Below the pieces are notes generated by a model, which was given only the letters and a program-made list of their open reading frames with translations, was not told where the DNA came from and did no database searches. DNA of 64,000 nt from Achromobacter spanius (GTDB lineage: Bacteria; Pseudomonadota; Gammaproteobacteria; Burkholderiales; Burkholderiaceae_B), in NCBI RefSeq assembly GCF_003994415.1, contig NZ_CP034689.1, forward strand, positions 6,386,001-6,450,000. The letters are read 5' to 3'. The number at the start of each line of letters is the position of its first letter. Position 1 is the stretch's first letter. Position numbers and translations under genes: made by a program. This document shows positions 1 to 9,300 of the stretch, piece by piece.

Positions 1-1107
<1,107 letters not shown>

Positions 1108-1146
1108 TCCCGGCCCCGGTCGCCACATAAAGCATGGCGGCCCATG

Positions 1147-1177
1147 AAGAATGGCGGCTCATCGAGCCGCCATTCTT
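1147..1177 (+). terminator. Hairpin terminator after gdhA
   Basis: A perfect 14-bp stem (1147-1160 with 1164-1177) with an ATC loop, followed by the T-rich stretch TGTTATT. It lies 40 bases after the gdhA stop and 25 bases before the convergent copper chaperone gene, so it may serve both. Confidence 0.75.
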
Positions 1178-1201
1178 GTTATTCCGTCACCAATCGCGCG
1201 C

Positions 1202-1699
1202 TCAGTGCTTCATGGCGCCGTGATCGTGGTTCATGCTCATGCCGGGGTTGTGCGACGCTGGCTTGACCTTGAATTGCACGGCGACTTCGCCAGCCTTTTC
1301 AAACTTCAGCGTGGCAGGCACGGTGGCGCCGTCCTTGAACGGCGCGCGCAGCTTGATGAACATGACGTGATAGCCGCCCGGGCTGAGCTTGACCTCGGCA
1401 TCGGCCGGCACCACGATGCCGCCTTCCACCTGGCGCATCTTGGACACGCCGTTCTCCGTCAGCACGGTGTGCAGCTCGACCCGTTCCGCGGCATCGGACG
1501 ACACCGACAACAGGCGGTCCTCGGTCTTGGCATCGTTATCGATGTCCATATACCCCGCCCCATTGGACTGGCCCGGCGCCGACGCACGCACCCAGACATC
1601 GTCGATTTCGATCTGGCCAACCTTATAGTCCTTCGCCCACGCCGATCCGGCCGTGCACAGGCCCAGGGCGGCGATGAATGCGAATTTGCGGATATTCAT
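1202..1699 (-). CDS. Periplasmic copper chaperone, PCu(A)C family
   Basis: 165 residues. A Sec signal peptide (MNIRKFAFIAALGLCTAGSAWA, cut after about residue 22) precedes a single cupredoxin-like PCu(A)C domain. The Cu(I)-binding pattern is visible: H77, then M88 after ten residues, then H111-V-M113. The tail is His/Met-rich (HNPGMSMNHDHGAMKH), as in many members, and probably binds copper too. The family delivers copper to cytochrome oxidase assembly or buffers periplasmic copper. The start is supported by AGGAGG about eight bases upstream. It is a lone gene with no cox or sco neighbour here, so its partner is unknown. Confidence 0.9.
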   Translation of the reverse strand: MNIRKFAFIAALGLCTAGSAWAKDYKVGQIEIDDVWVRASAPGQSNGAGYMDIDNDAKTEDRLLSVSSDAAERVELHTVLTENGVSKMRQVEGGIVVPADAEVKLSPGGYHVMFIKLRAPFKDGATVPATLKFEKAGEVAVQFKVKPASHNPGMSMNHDHGAMKH

Positions 1700-1719
1700 G
1701 GGGGTGTCCTCCTAGTGGG

Positions 1720-2619
1720 TTAACGCCGCCGGACCAAGCTGCGGGCGGCCGACAGAACCGAATCGGTCAAGGCTTCCATCGCCTCGGAGTTTACCCGCCA
1801 ATGCTGCCAGTACAGCGGCACGTCCTCCCAGGCGCGGCCGCGAAGCAGCATCAGATGACCTGCATCAAGATGCTCTTGCACCAACGGCAGCGGGTTCATG
1901 GTCCAACCCAGACCGCCCAGCGTGGCCTGCACGAAGGCGCGTGTGGACGGCACCCACCAGACCGGCGGCTGCCAGGGCGCGGGGTCCGAGATCTTGTGCG
2001 CAAAGCGTGCCTGCAAGGCATCCTTGCGGTTGAACACCAGGACCGGCGCCTGCGCCAGCGTCTGCGCGTTGACGCCTTGCGCGAAATAGCGCTTGTGGAA
2101 ATCGCGCGTGCAGGTGGCCACGTAGCGCATGCTGCCCAGCGAATGGATCCGGCAGCCCTGGACCGGATCGGCCAACGTGGTCACCGCGCCCAGCACAGCG
2201 CCGTTGCGCAACAGCGCGGCGGTGTGGTCCTGGTCTTCGGACTGCATGTCCAAGGTAGCGCGCGTGCGGGTTGAAAACAGCAGCGCGGCTTCAACAAACC
2301 AGGTTTCCAGGCTGTCGTGGTTGACCGCGATGGGAATACTGGCGTGCGGCACGTCGTCGTCGGACACTCCCAAGCGGTTCAGCGCGTCGTGCTCCAGCAG
2401 CGCCGTCTGCTCGGCCAGTTGCACCAGAACCTGGCCGTCGGCCGTGGCGGCGGCCGGTACCGTGCGCTGGACCAGCAGGCGGCCCATGCGATCTTCCAAC
2501 GCCTTGATCCGCTGCGACACCGCCGACGGCGTCACGCTTAGCGACAGCGCGGCCCGCTCAAAGCTGCCTTCGCGCACTACCGCGGCCAGCGCTCGCAGAT
2601 TGCCGTGGTCAATTTTCAT
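1720..2619 (-). CDS. argP: LysR-family regulator ArgP (IciA)
   Basis: 299 residues, the usual length. The N-terminal winged HTH (about 4-63, with SFERAALSLSVTPSAVSQRI) is followed by a LysR effector domain. The wording of the HTH and its divergent position next to an ArgO/LysE-type exporter identify ArgP, which senses lysine/arginine and activates argO. The two genes share a 170-bp control region (2620-2789). In relatives ArgP activates argO with arginine and represses it with lysine. That behaviour is family knowledge and not visible here. Confidence 0.88.
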   Translation of the reverse strand: MKIDHGNLRALAAVVREGSFERAALSLSVTPSAVSQRIKALEDRMGRLLVQRTVPAAATADGQVLVQLAEQTALLEHDALNRLGVSDDDVPHASIPIAVNHDSLETWFVEAALLFSTRTRATLDMQSEDQDHTAALLRNGAVLGAVTTLADPVQGCRIHSLGSMRYVATCTRDFHKRYFAQGVNAQTLAQAPVLVFNRKDALQARFAHKISDPAPWQPPVWWVPSTRAFVQATLGGLGWTMNPLPLVQEHLDAGHLMLLRGRAWEDVPLYWQHWRVNSEAMEALTDSVLSAARSLVRRR

Positions 2620-2789
2620 ACATTAGCCCTGCTTAATATAGTGAAGGAAAATTAGCTTTATTTCATTCACATGGCAAGGGAAAATACGCTATTGCCGAAC
2701 TGCGCGACGCCCTCGCACGACACGCACGACACATTCGGCACCCACATCAAAGCGCCGCCACAGGCGTTGCAGTCACAGGTATTTGCATC

Positions 2790-3416
2790 ATGTTCGCCAC
2801 ATCCCCCCTCTTCCTCACAGCCTGGGCCAGCGGAACGGCCACCGGGCTGGGCCTGTTCGCGGTTGTGGGCGCGCAAAGCGCCTTTATCCTGCGTCAGGGC
2901 TTGATGCGTGCGCACCTGCTCAGCGTGGTCGCCATCTGCGCGCTGATCGACGCGGTGTTCATCTTCGCCAGCGTATCGGGCTTGCAAGCCTTGACCACCT
3001 GGTTCCCCTGGCTGACCACCGCCGTGCTGTGGTTTGGCGTCGCGTTCCTGTCTTGGTACGGGCTTCAGTCGGCCCGCCGCGCGCTGTCGGCAACGGGCGG
3101 CCTGGCCGCTGCGCGGGACGTCGCCCCATCGCGCCGCGCCGCCATGCTTGGCGCGCTCGGTTTTTCACTGCTGAACCCGCATTTCTGGCTGGACATGGTG
3201 GTGGTGGGTTCGCTGGCCCACGGCTTCGACGACGCCCGCATGGCGTTTGCCGCCGGCGCCTTCACCGCCAGCCTGTTGTGGTTGGCGGTACTGGGCATCG
3301 GTTCGCGCTTGTTTGCCCCGTTTTTCTCCAGCGCCTTGGCCTGGCGCGTGCTGGATGGCGTGATTGCCGTGGTCATGGTCGGGCTGGCCATCGGCCTGGC
3401 GGTCAAGGGCGTATAA
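2790..3416 (+). CDS. argO: Arginine/lysine exporter, LysE/ArgO family
   Basis: 208 residues with about six hydrophobic segments, typical of the RhtB/LysE exporter superfamily. The N-terminal signature GLGLFAVVGAQSAFILRQGL and the motif SLLNPHFWLDMVVVG are characteristic of ArgO/LysE. It exports basic amino acids or toxic analogues across the inner membrane, driven by the membrane potential. Divergent argP supports the assignment. A strong hairpin follows 20 bases after the stop. Lysine and arginine specificity cannot be separated from sequence alone. Confidence 0.88.
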   Translation: MFATSPLFLTAWASGTATGLGLFAVVGAQSAFILRQGLMRAHLLSVVAICALIDAVFIFASVSGLQALTTWFPWLTTAVLWFGVAFLSWYGLQSARRALSATGGLAAARDVAPSRRAAMLGALGFSLLNPHFWLDMVVVGSLAHGFDDARMAFAAGAFTASLLWLAVLGIGSRLFAPFFSSALAWRVLDGVIAVVMVGLAIGLAVKGV

Positions 3417-3436
3417 GAAAAGGCGCTGACCAAGGA

Positions 3437-3475
3437 AAAGCGCCACCCCATCCTATGAAGGAGGGGTGGCGCTTT
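3437..3475 (+). terminator. Hairpin terminator after argO
   Basis: A 13-bp stem, AAAGCGCCACCCC (3437-3449) with GGGGTGGCGCTTT (3463-3475), which can be extended by an inner TCC/GGA pairing. The flanks A4 and T3 allow use in both directions, for argO and for the convergent ohr gene. Confidence 0.75.
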
Positions 3476-3549
3476 CGCCATCAAGTGACCGGATCAACGG
3501 GAACGAATCAACGTGACCCGATCACACTGACCGGCCGAACATCAACGAC

Positions 3550-3975
3550 TCAGACAATCGTCAACGTCACATCGATGTTGCCGCGCGTGGCGTTCGAGTA
3601 CGGGCAGACGATGTGCGCGGCGGCGACCAGCTTTTCGGCCTGTTCGCGGTCCATGCCCGGCAACGAGATCTTCAGTTCGACTTCAATACCGAAACCGGTC
3701 GGGATGGCGCCGATGCCCACAATGCCGTTCACCGACACGTCGGCCGGAATGGCGATCTTGTCGCGGCCACCCACGAACTTCATGGCGCCCAGGAAGCAGG
3801 CGGAATAACCGACGGCGAACAGTTGTTCGGGGTTGGTGCCGGCAGCGCCCGCGCCGCCCAGCTCGCGCGGCGTGGTCAGCTTGACATCCAGGTTGCCGTC
3901 ATCGCTGACGCCACGGCCTTCACGGCCGCCGGTTGCGGTGGCATTGGCGCGATACAGAACTTTTTCGATAGACAT
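3550..3975 (-). CDS. ohr: Organic hydroperoxide resistance protein Ohr
   Basis: 141 residues, the normal Ohr length. It is a thiol-dependent, lipoamide-coupled peroxidase that reduces organic and fatty-acid hydroperoxides. The catalytic pair C60 (VGYSACFLGA) and C124 (HIVCPYSNATRGN) is present, as are R18 and E50, which shape the active site. The reading frame continues upstream, but the start MSIEKVLYRA is chosen because it matches the family N-terminus and has AAAGGA nine bases before it. It lies downstream of ohrR in the same direction, the classic peroxide-responsive pair. Confidence 0.95.
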   Translation of the reverse strand: MSIEKVLYRANATATGGREGRGVSDDGNLDVKLTTPRELGGAGAAGTNPEQLFAVGYSACFLGAMKFVGGRDKIAIPADVSVNGIVGIGAIPTGFGIEVELKISLPGMDREQAEKLVAAAHIVCPYSNATRGNIDVTLTIV

Positions 3976-4084
3976 GGTGCGTTTCCTTTGTAGGATAAAA
4001 GTTGAACTGCCTGGCCTGGCGGGCCCTCCCGCTTCGGCGTTTACTGATGACCTGCAAACCTGCAAATCCGTTTTGCCATTTAAA

Positions 4085-4109
4085 TAGTGCACAACTATAT
4101 CGTGCACTA
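4085..4109. promoter_or_regulatory. Probable OhrR operator between ohrR and ohr
   Basis: A perfect inverted repeat TAGTGCAC (4085-4092) / GTGCACTA (4102-4109), separated by nine AT-rich bases, lies in the 170-bp gap 110 bases before the ohr start. A similar imperfect palindrome, TAGCACACTA, sits just upstream of the ohrR start (about 4624-4633). Repressors of this family bind such TA-rich palindromes, so both genes are probably repressed by OhrR until it is oxidised. Confidence 0.6.
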
Positions 4110-4147
4110 CTCATTAGACCGGATGATGACACGCATCACCCCACACT

Positions 4148-4609
4148 TCAAATACTTTCGACCAGCTTGACCCGCAATGCGTGCAGCGCTTTCATCATGC
4201 CCTGTGCCTCGTCCAGCGTGCATTGCGCGGCGGCTGCCACCGAATGCGGGACCGTTTCGGCGCGCTCTCGCAGCGCTCTGCCCTGCTCCGTCAGCCCCAC
4301 GATCACCTGCCGTTCGTCGTCCACGGCGCGCTTGCGCGTCACCAGACCCGCCGCTTCCAGACGCTTCAACAAGGGTGTCAGCGTGGCCGAGTCCAGAAAC
4401 AGGCGGTCGCCGATATCCGTCACCGTGATGTCATCGCCTTCCCACAGCACCAGCATCACCAGGTACTGCGGATACGTCAGGTCCAGCCCGCGCAGCAGCT
4501 TGCGGTACACCTTGTTCATCGCCAGCGAAGTCGAGTACAGGGCGAAGCACAGCTGGCTGTCCAGCAGCAGCGGGTTGAATGCGCTTTTGGCTTTGGATCG
4601 GGATTTCAT
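4148..4609 (-). CDS. ohrR: Organic peroxide sensor OhrR, MarR family
   Basis: 153 residues. The winged HTH core runs about residues 50-110 (DIGDRLFLDSATLTPLLKRL, followed by the wing RKRAVDDERQVIVGLT). The peroxide-sensing cysteine is C21 in LLLDSQLCFALYSTS, exactly where OhrR proteins carry it. When oxidised, the protein leaves its operator and ohr is expressed. The gene is upstream of ohr on the same strand, and palindromes occur both before it and before ohr. Confidence 0.93.
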   Translation of the reverse strand: MKSRSKAKSAFNPLLLDSQLCFALYSTSLAMNKVYRKLLRGLDLTYPQYLVMLVLWEGDDITVTDIGDRLFLDSATLTPLLKRLEAAGLVTRKRAVDDERQVIVGLTEQGRALRERAETVPHSVAAAAQCTLDEAQGMMKALHALRVKLVESI

Positions 4610-4677
4610 TGCGCAATATTAAATAGCACACTACTTAACGTCAAGCGGTTTTTTAAAAGATGTGGTGCACCGTGCGT

Positions 4678-5385
4678 TCAGGCCGCCTGCTCGCCGTCGA
4701 CGGTGCTGCGGTCCGACCCGTATTGTTTCAAACCATCCAGGTCCAGCACGCGCACGGCGCCGTATTCCACATTCAGCAGGCCCGCCTCTTCCAGCTTGCG
4801 CAGCGCCTGATTGGCGCGCTGGCGCGACACCCGCGCCAGATAGCCGACTTCTTCCTGCGTAATGGTCAGGCGCATCCCCATGCCGGGATACAGCAAAGGG
4901 TTGAACAGTTCGGCCAGACAGCGGGCTACCCGCGCGTCAGGGTCCAGCAATCGGTCGTACTCCGCCTTGCCGATGAACTGCGCCACGCGCTCGTTCAATT
5001 GATGCAGCAAATAGCGATTGAAGGGAATGCTGGTGTCCAGCAGCCAATCGAACGTGGGGGCCGGCAGCCGCGCCACGACGGAATCGCGCAGCGCAACGAT
5101 GTCGTACTTGCGGACTTCGCGTTTAAGCAATGAACCTTCGCCGATCCAGCCGCCAGCGGGTACGCCGGTCAACGACGCCACCTTGCCTTCCGCGTTGCCC
5201 ACCGACACCTTGACCAAACCGGCCAATACGCCAATCCAAGCCTGTGCGAGTTCACCTTTGCGCTCTATGATCGATCCGGCAACGACTTGCTGCACGGAGA
5301 GGTCCCGCTCGACGCGCGATTGCTGCTCGGCGTTGAGCACGCGAAACCACGCCGCGGCAAGTTGAAGGGAGTCGGATAGCTGCAT
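4678..5385 (-). CDS. Crp/Fnr-family transcriptional regulator
   Basis: 235 residues: a cyclic-nucleotide-binding-like beta barrel (about 20-130) and a C-terminal Crp-type winged HTH (about 155-225, with TQEEVGYLARVSRQRANQAL). No cysteine cluster for an Fe-S centre is visible, so it is not an oxygen-sensing Fnr. It is divergent from the acyl-CoA ligase/ABC operon starting at 5554 and is the obvious candidate regulator of it. The palindrome-like site TGTC-N8-GACA at 5412-5427 lies between them. Its effector is unknown. Confidence 0.82.
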   Translation of the reverse strand: MQLSDSLQLAAAWFRVLNAEQQSRVERDLSVQQVVAGSIIERKGELAQAWIGVLAGLVKVSVGNAEGKVASLTGVPAGGWIGEGSLLKREVRKYDIVALRDSVVARLPAPTFDWLLDTSIPFNRYLLHQLNERVAQFIGKAEYDRLLDPDARVARCLAELFNPLLYPGMGMRLTITQEEVGYLARVSRQRANQALRKLEEAGLLNVEYGAVRVLDLDGLKQYGSDRSTVDGEQAA

Positions 5386-5411
5386 CGGGAATACCCTAAA
5401 AGTTCCTTGAA

Positions 5412-5427
5412 TGTCGCGATGGTGACA
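5412..5427. promoter_or_regulatory. Candidate Crp-type operator in divergent control region
   Basis: TGTCGCGATGGTGACA has outer arms TGTC/GACA around eight bases, a spacing like that of Crp/Fnr half-sites. It lies 27 bases upstream of the regulator start and 127 bases before the ligase start. The inner positions are only partly symmetric, so this is a weak call based on position. Confidence 0.35.
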
Positions 5428-5553
5428 GTTGGTAGCAACCCAACCTTATACCTTAAGTCCTGCCGTAAATCTAAAACCAACTGGTCAAGCCCCTTCTCGC
5501 CAATGCCGCTTCCGCGGCGCCTGGCACGGTGTGCCCAAACCGGAGGAGACAAC

Positions 5554-7530
5554 GTGGCACATTCATCGCCCGCATCCGCACAGGTGCCGGCCGCGCTGGA
5601 CACCTTTCCAGCGCTGCTGTTCGCGCATGCCAATGTTCGTGGGTCGCGGCCCGCGATACGAGAGAAAGATCTGGGGATCTGGCAAACCCTGACGTGGTCT
5701 GAAGTGGCGGCGCATGTGCGCCATGTCGCGAACGGATTCGCGTCGCTGGGCATCCGGCCCGGCATGCACGTGGCCGTTATCGGCGAGAACCGCCCCCGCC
5801 TGTATATGGCCATGATGGCCGCGCAGTCGCTGGGCGCGATTCCAGTGCCGCTCTACCAGGACGCCGTCGCGCAGGAAATGGTCTATGTGCTGCAAGATGC
5901 CGAGATCAGCGTGGCCGTCGTGGAAGACCAGGAACAGGTCGACAAGATGCTGGAAGTGCGCGAGCAATGTCCGGCCTTGAAGCATGTGGTGTTCGACGAC
6001 CCGCGCGGGCTGCGTCATTATTCGGACCCGATGCTGCAGTCGTATGAGCAATTGGAAACGCTGGGCCAGCAATACGCCGCGCAGCATCCCGACTACCTGG
6101 ACCAGGCCATCGCCGCCGTGCAACCGCACGACCCGGCCGCCATGTTCTATACCTCGGGCACCACCGGCAAGCCCAAGGGCGTGGTGCTCACGCACCATGC
6201 GCTGATCGACCGCGCGCGCGCCGTGTCCGACATGGAAAAGCTGACCGACCAGGAAGACGTGCTGGCCTACCTGCCGCCCGCGTGGATCGGCCAGAACATG
6301 TTTTCGTACACGCAGTTGCTGGTCACGGGCTTTACCGTCAACCACCCCGAATCGCCCGACACCGTGGCGATCGACATGCGCGACATCGGCCCCACCTATT
6401 ACTTCGCGCCGCCGCGCGTGCTGGAAGGCTTGCTGACGCATGTGATGATCCGCATGGAAGACGCGGGCTACATCAAGCGCAAGCTGTTTGGCGCCTGCAT
6501 GAATCTGGCGCGCCGTGTCGGCACCAAGATCCTGGACGGCGAATCCGTCAACGCCTGGGACCGCCTGCGCTACGCCATTGGCAACGCGCTGATCTATGGC
6601 CCCTTGCGCAATGCGCTGGGCATGAGCCGCGTGCGCGTCGCCTACACGGCGGGCGAGGCCATCGGCCCGGACCTCTTCGTGTTCTACCGGTCCATCGGCA
6701 TCAACCTGAAGCAGTTGTACGGCTCGACGGAAACGTCGGTGTTCGTGTGCGTGCAGCCTGACGGCCAGGTGCGCGACGACACGGTCGGCCCGCCCGTGGC
6801 CGGCGTTGAAATCCGCGTGGCGGACAACGGCGAGATCCTGGTCAAAAGCCCTGGCTTGTTCAAGGAGTACTACCGCAACCCGGACGCCACGGCCGAGGCG
6901 CGCAGCGCCGACGGCTGGTTCCACACGGGCGATGCGGGATACCTGGATACCGACGGGCAGTTGAAGATCATCGACCGCGCGAAAGACGTGGGCAAGCTGG
7001 CCAATGGCAGCCTGTTTGCGCCGAAGTACATCGAGAACAAGCTCAAGTTCTTCCAGCACATCAAGGAAGCCGTGGCCTTTGGCGCCAACCGCGATGACGT
7101 CTGCGCGTTCATCAACATCGACCTGGAAGCCGTGGGCAACTGGGCCGAACGCCGGGGCCTGCCGTATGCGGGCTACACCGACCTGGCCGCCAAGGAAGAG
7201 GTCTACCAGTTGATCGCGGAATGCGTGGAACAGGTCAATGCGGATCTGGCCACCGACCCGAAGCTGTGCGCGTCCCAGGTCAGCCGCTTCTTGATCCTGC
7301 ATAAGGAGCTGGACCCGGACGACGACGAACTGACCCGCACGCGCAAGGTGCGCCGCGCCTTCATTGCGCAGAAGTACGGTGTGCTGATTGACGCGCTGTT
7401 CGGCGGCAAGCAGTCGCAGTTCATCGAAACCGAAGTGAAGTTCGAAGACGGACGCACCGGCAAGATCTCGGCCGACCTGAAGATCCGACCCGTCAAGACG
7501 TTCCCCGCCATCACAGCCCGAGCCGCGTAG
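5554..7530 (+). CDS. AMP-binding acyl-CoA synthetase, long-chain/aromatic acid type
   Basis: 658 residues. It activates a carboxylic acid with ATP and CoA through an acyl-adenylate. The adenylate motif MFYTSGTTGKPKGVVLTH is at about residues 197-214, YGSTET near 390, and the hinge region DGWFHTGDAGYLDTDGQLKI near 450. The reading frame continues upstream to 5407, but GTG at 5554 is chosen because GGAGGAG precedes it by five bases and homology-like sequence begins there. It leads an operon with a LIV-type ABC transporter and a second, PaaK-like ligase, which suggests the imported acid is activated on entry. FadD-like rather than acetate-specific; the substrate is not determinable from sequence. 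Confidence 0.85.
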   Translation: MAHSSPASAQVPAALDTFPALLFAHANVRGSRPAIREKDLGIWQTLTWSEVAAHVRHVANGFASLGIRPGMHVAVIGENRPRLYMAMMAAQSLGAIPVPLYQDAVAQEMVYVLQDAEISVAVVEDQEQVDKMLEVREQCPALKHVVFDDPRGLRHYSDPMLQSYEQLETLGQQYAAQHPDYLDQAIAAVQPHDPAAMFYTSGTTGKPKGVVLTHHALIDRARAVSDMEKLTDQEDVLAYLPPAWIGQNMFSYTQLLVTGFTVNHPESPDTVAIDMRDIGPTYYFAPPRVLEGLLTHVMIRMEDAGYIKRKLFGACMNLARRVGTKILDGESVNAWDRLRYAIGNALIYGPLRNALGMSRVRVAYTAGEAIGPDLFVFYRSIGINLKQLYGSTETSVFVCVQPDGQVRDDTVGPPVAGVEIRVADNGEILVKSPGLFKEYYRNPDATAEARSADGWFHTGDAGYLDTDGQLKIIDRAKDVGKLANGSLFAPKYIENKLKFFQHIKEAVAFGANRDDVCAFINIDLEAVGNWAERRGLPYAGYTDLAAKEEVYQLIAECVEQVNADLATDPKLCASQVSRFLILHKELDPDDDELTRTRKVRRAFIAQKYGVLIDALFGGKQSQFIETEVKFEDGRTGKISADLKIRPVKTFPAITARAA

Positions 7531-7535
7531 AGATC

Positions 7536-8333
7536 ATGAGCAACAACGACCGCGACCAGCGTATCGGCGACGTCATGCTGGACATGCAGAACATCTCCCT
7601 GTCTTTCGGCGGCGTGAAGGCGCTGACTGACATTTCCTTCAACGTGCGCGAGCATGAGATTCGCGCCATCATCGGCCCCAACGGCGCCGGCAAAAGTTCG
7701 ATGCTGAACGTCATCAACGGCGTCTACACGCCGCAGCAAGGCAGCATCGAATTTCGCGGCGAGCATTTCTCGAAGATGAATCCGCGCCGCGCCGCCGAAA
7801 TGGGCATCGCGCGCACCTTCCAGAACCTGGCGTTGTTCAAGGGCATGAGCGTGCTGGACAACATCATGACCGGGCGCAACCTGCGCATGAAGTGCGGGCT
7901 GCTGTCGCAGGCATTCCGCCTGGGGCCGGCCGAACGCGAAGAAACCCAGCACCGCGAGTTCGTCGAGAACATCGTCGACTTCCTGGAAATCCAGGCCTAT
8001 CGCAAAACGCCGGTGGGCCGTCTGCCCTACGGCCTGCAAAAGCGCGTGGACCTGGGCCGCGCGCTGGCGATGGAGCCGCGCCTGCTGCTGCTGGACGAAC
8101 CCATGGCCGGCATGAACATCGAGGAAAAGCAGGACATGAGCCGCTTCATCCTGGATGTGAATGACGAATTCGGCACCACCATCGTGCTGATCGAGCACGA
8201 CATGGGCGTGGTCATGGATATTTCCGACCGCGTGGTGGTGCTGGACTACGGCAAGAAGATCGGCGATGGCCGCCCGGACGAAGTCCGCGCGAATGAAGAC
8301 GTCATCCGCGCCTATCTCGGCGTGTCGCACTAA
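7536..8333 (+). CDS. LIV-type ABC transporter ATP-binding protein (LivG-like)
   Basis: 265 residues. Walker A is GPNGAGKSS (about residue 48), the signature region is LPYGLQKRVDLGRALA, Walker B is LLLLDEPMAGMN, and the switch histidine lies in LIEHDMGVV. The C-terminal extension ending in RAYLGVSH is typical of LivG. It starts five bases after the ligase stop, so translation is probably coupled. It powers uptake together with the two permeases that follow. Confidence 0.9.
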   Translation: MSNNDRDQRIGDVMLDMQNISLSFGGVKALTDISFNVREHEIRAIIGPNGAGKSSMLNVINGVYTPQQGSIEFRGEHFSKMNPRRAAEMGIARTFQNLALFKGMSVLDNIMTGRNLRMKCGLLSQAFRLGPAEREETQHREFVENIVDFLEIQAYRKTPVGRLPYGLQKRVDLGRALAMEPRLLLLDEPMAGMNIEEKQDMSRFILDVNDEFGTTIVLIEHDMGVVMDISDRVVVLDYGKKIGDGRPDEVRANEDVIRAYLGVSH

Positions 8334-8344
8334 GGCGGACAGAC

Positions 8345-9274
8345 ATGGGATTTTTTCTAGAGACCTTATTCGGCGGCTTGATGAGCGGCATGATGTATGC
8401 GCTGATCGGCCTGGGCTTCGTACTGATCTTCAAGGCGTCGGGCGTCTTCAACTTCGCGCAGGGCGCGATGGTGCTGGTGGCGGCCTTGTCCATGGCGCGC
8501 TTTTCGGAATGGATACCGCGCTGGCTCGGCTTTGACAACATGATCCTGGCCAACGTGCTGGCTTTCATCGTCAGCGCCATGGTGATGTTTCTGCTGGCGG
8601 TGGCCATTGAACGCTACGTGCTGCGCCACCTGGTCAACCAGGAAGCGACCACGCTGTTGATGGCCACCCTGGGCATCAGCTACTTCCTGGACGGCCTGGG
8701 CCAGATCACGTTTGGCAGCTCGGTGTATTCCATCAACGTGGGCATGCCCAAGGACCCGCTGTTGATCCTGGACACGGTCTTTGAAGGTGGGTTGTTGATC
8801 AACCTGGAAGATCTGACCGCAGCCGTCATCGCGGCCTTGCTGGTCGCGACGCTGGCGCTGTTCTTCCAATACACGTCCACCGGCCGCGCGCTGCGCGCGG
8901 TGGCCGACGACCACCAGGCCGCGCAATCCATCGGCATTCCGCTGAACCGCATCTGGGTCATCGTGTGGTGCGTGGCGGGCTTGGTGGCGCTGGTGGCCGG
9001 CATTATCTGGGGGTCGAAGTTTGGCGTGCAGTTCACGCTGTCCACCGCGGCGCTGCGCGCGTTGCCGGTGGTGATCCTGGGCGGCCTGACCTCGGTGCCG
9101 GGCGCCATTCTGGGCGGCCTGATCATCGGCGTGGGGGAAAAGCTGTCCGAGGTCTATCTGGGGTCGCTCGTGGGCGGCGGTATCGAAATCTGGTTCGCCT
9201 ATGTGCTGGCGCTGGTGTTCCTGCTGTTCCGTCCGCAAGGGCTGTTCGGCGAGAAGATCATCGACCGCGTGTAA
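8345..9274 (+). CDS. LIV-type ABC transporter permease (LivH-like)
   Basis: 309 residues, strongly hydrophobic with about eight membrane segments. The N-terminal GLMSGMMYALIGLGFVLIFK and FNFAQGAMVL, and the cytoplasmic loop TGRALRAVADDHQAAQSIGI, are hallmarks of LivH-type inner-membrane permeases of the hydrophobic/carboxylate uptake family. It sits between the LivG- and LivM-like genes. Confidence 0.9.
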   Translation: MGFFLETLFGGLMSGMMYALIGLGFVLIFKASGVFNFAQGAMVLVAALSMARFSEWIPRWLGFDNMILANVLAFIVSAMVMFLLAVAIERYVLRHLVNQEATTLLMATLGISYFLDGLGQITFGSSVYSINVGMPKDPLLILDTVFEGGLLINLEDLTAAVIAALLVATLALFFQYTSTGRALRAVADDHQAAQSIGIPLNRIWVIVWCVAGLVALVAGIIWGSKFGVQFTLSTAALRALPVVILGGLTSVPGAILGGLIIGVGEKLSEVYLGSLVGGGIEIWFAYVLALVFLLFRPQGLFGEKIIDRV

Positions 9275-9300
9275 ACCACCAGGCCCTCTAGGATAAAAAC

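Noticed and set aside
5407..5553. N-terminal extension of the acyl-CoA synthetase starting at 5407
   Set aside because: The extension resembles no known domain, overlaps the proposed operator, and a strong ribosome site precedes GTG at 5554.
5563..7302. Long open frame on the minus strand opposite the acyl-CoA synthetase
   Set aside because: It is a GC-driven antisense frame with His/Arg/Gln-rich sequence and no domain, fully covered by a well-supported gene.
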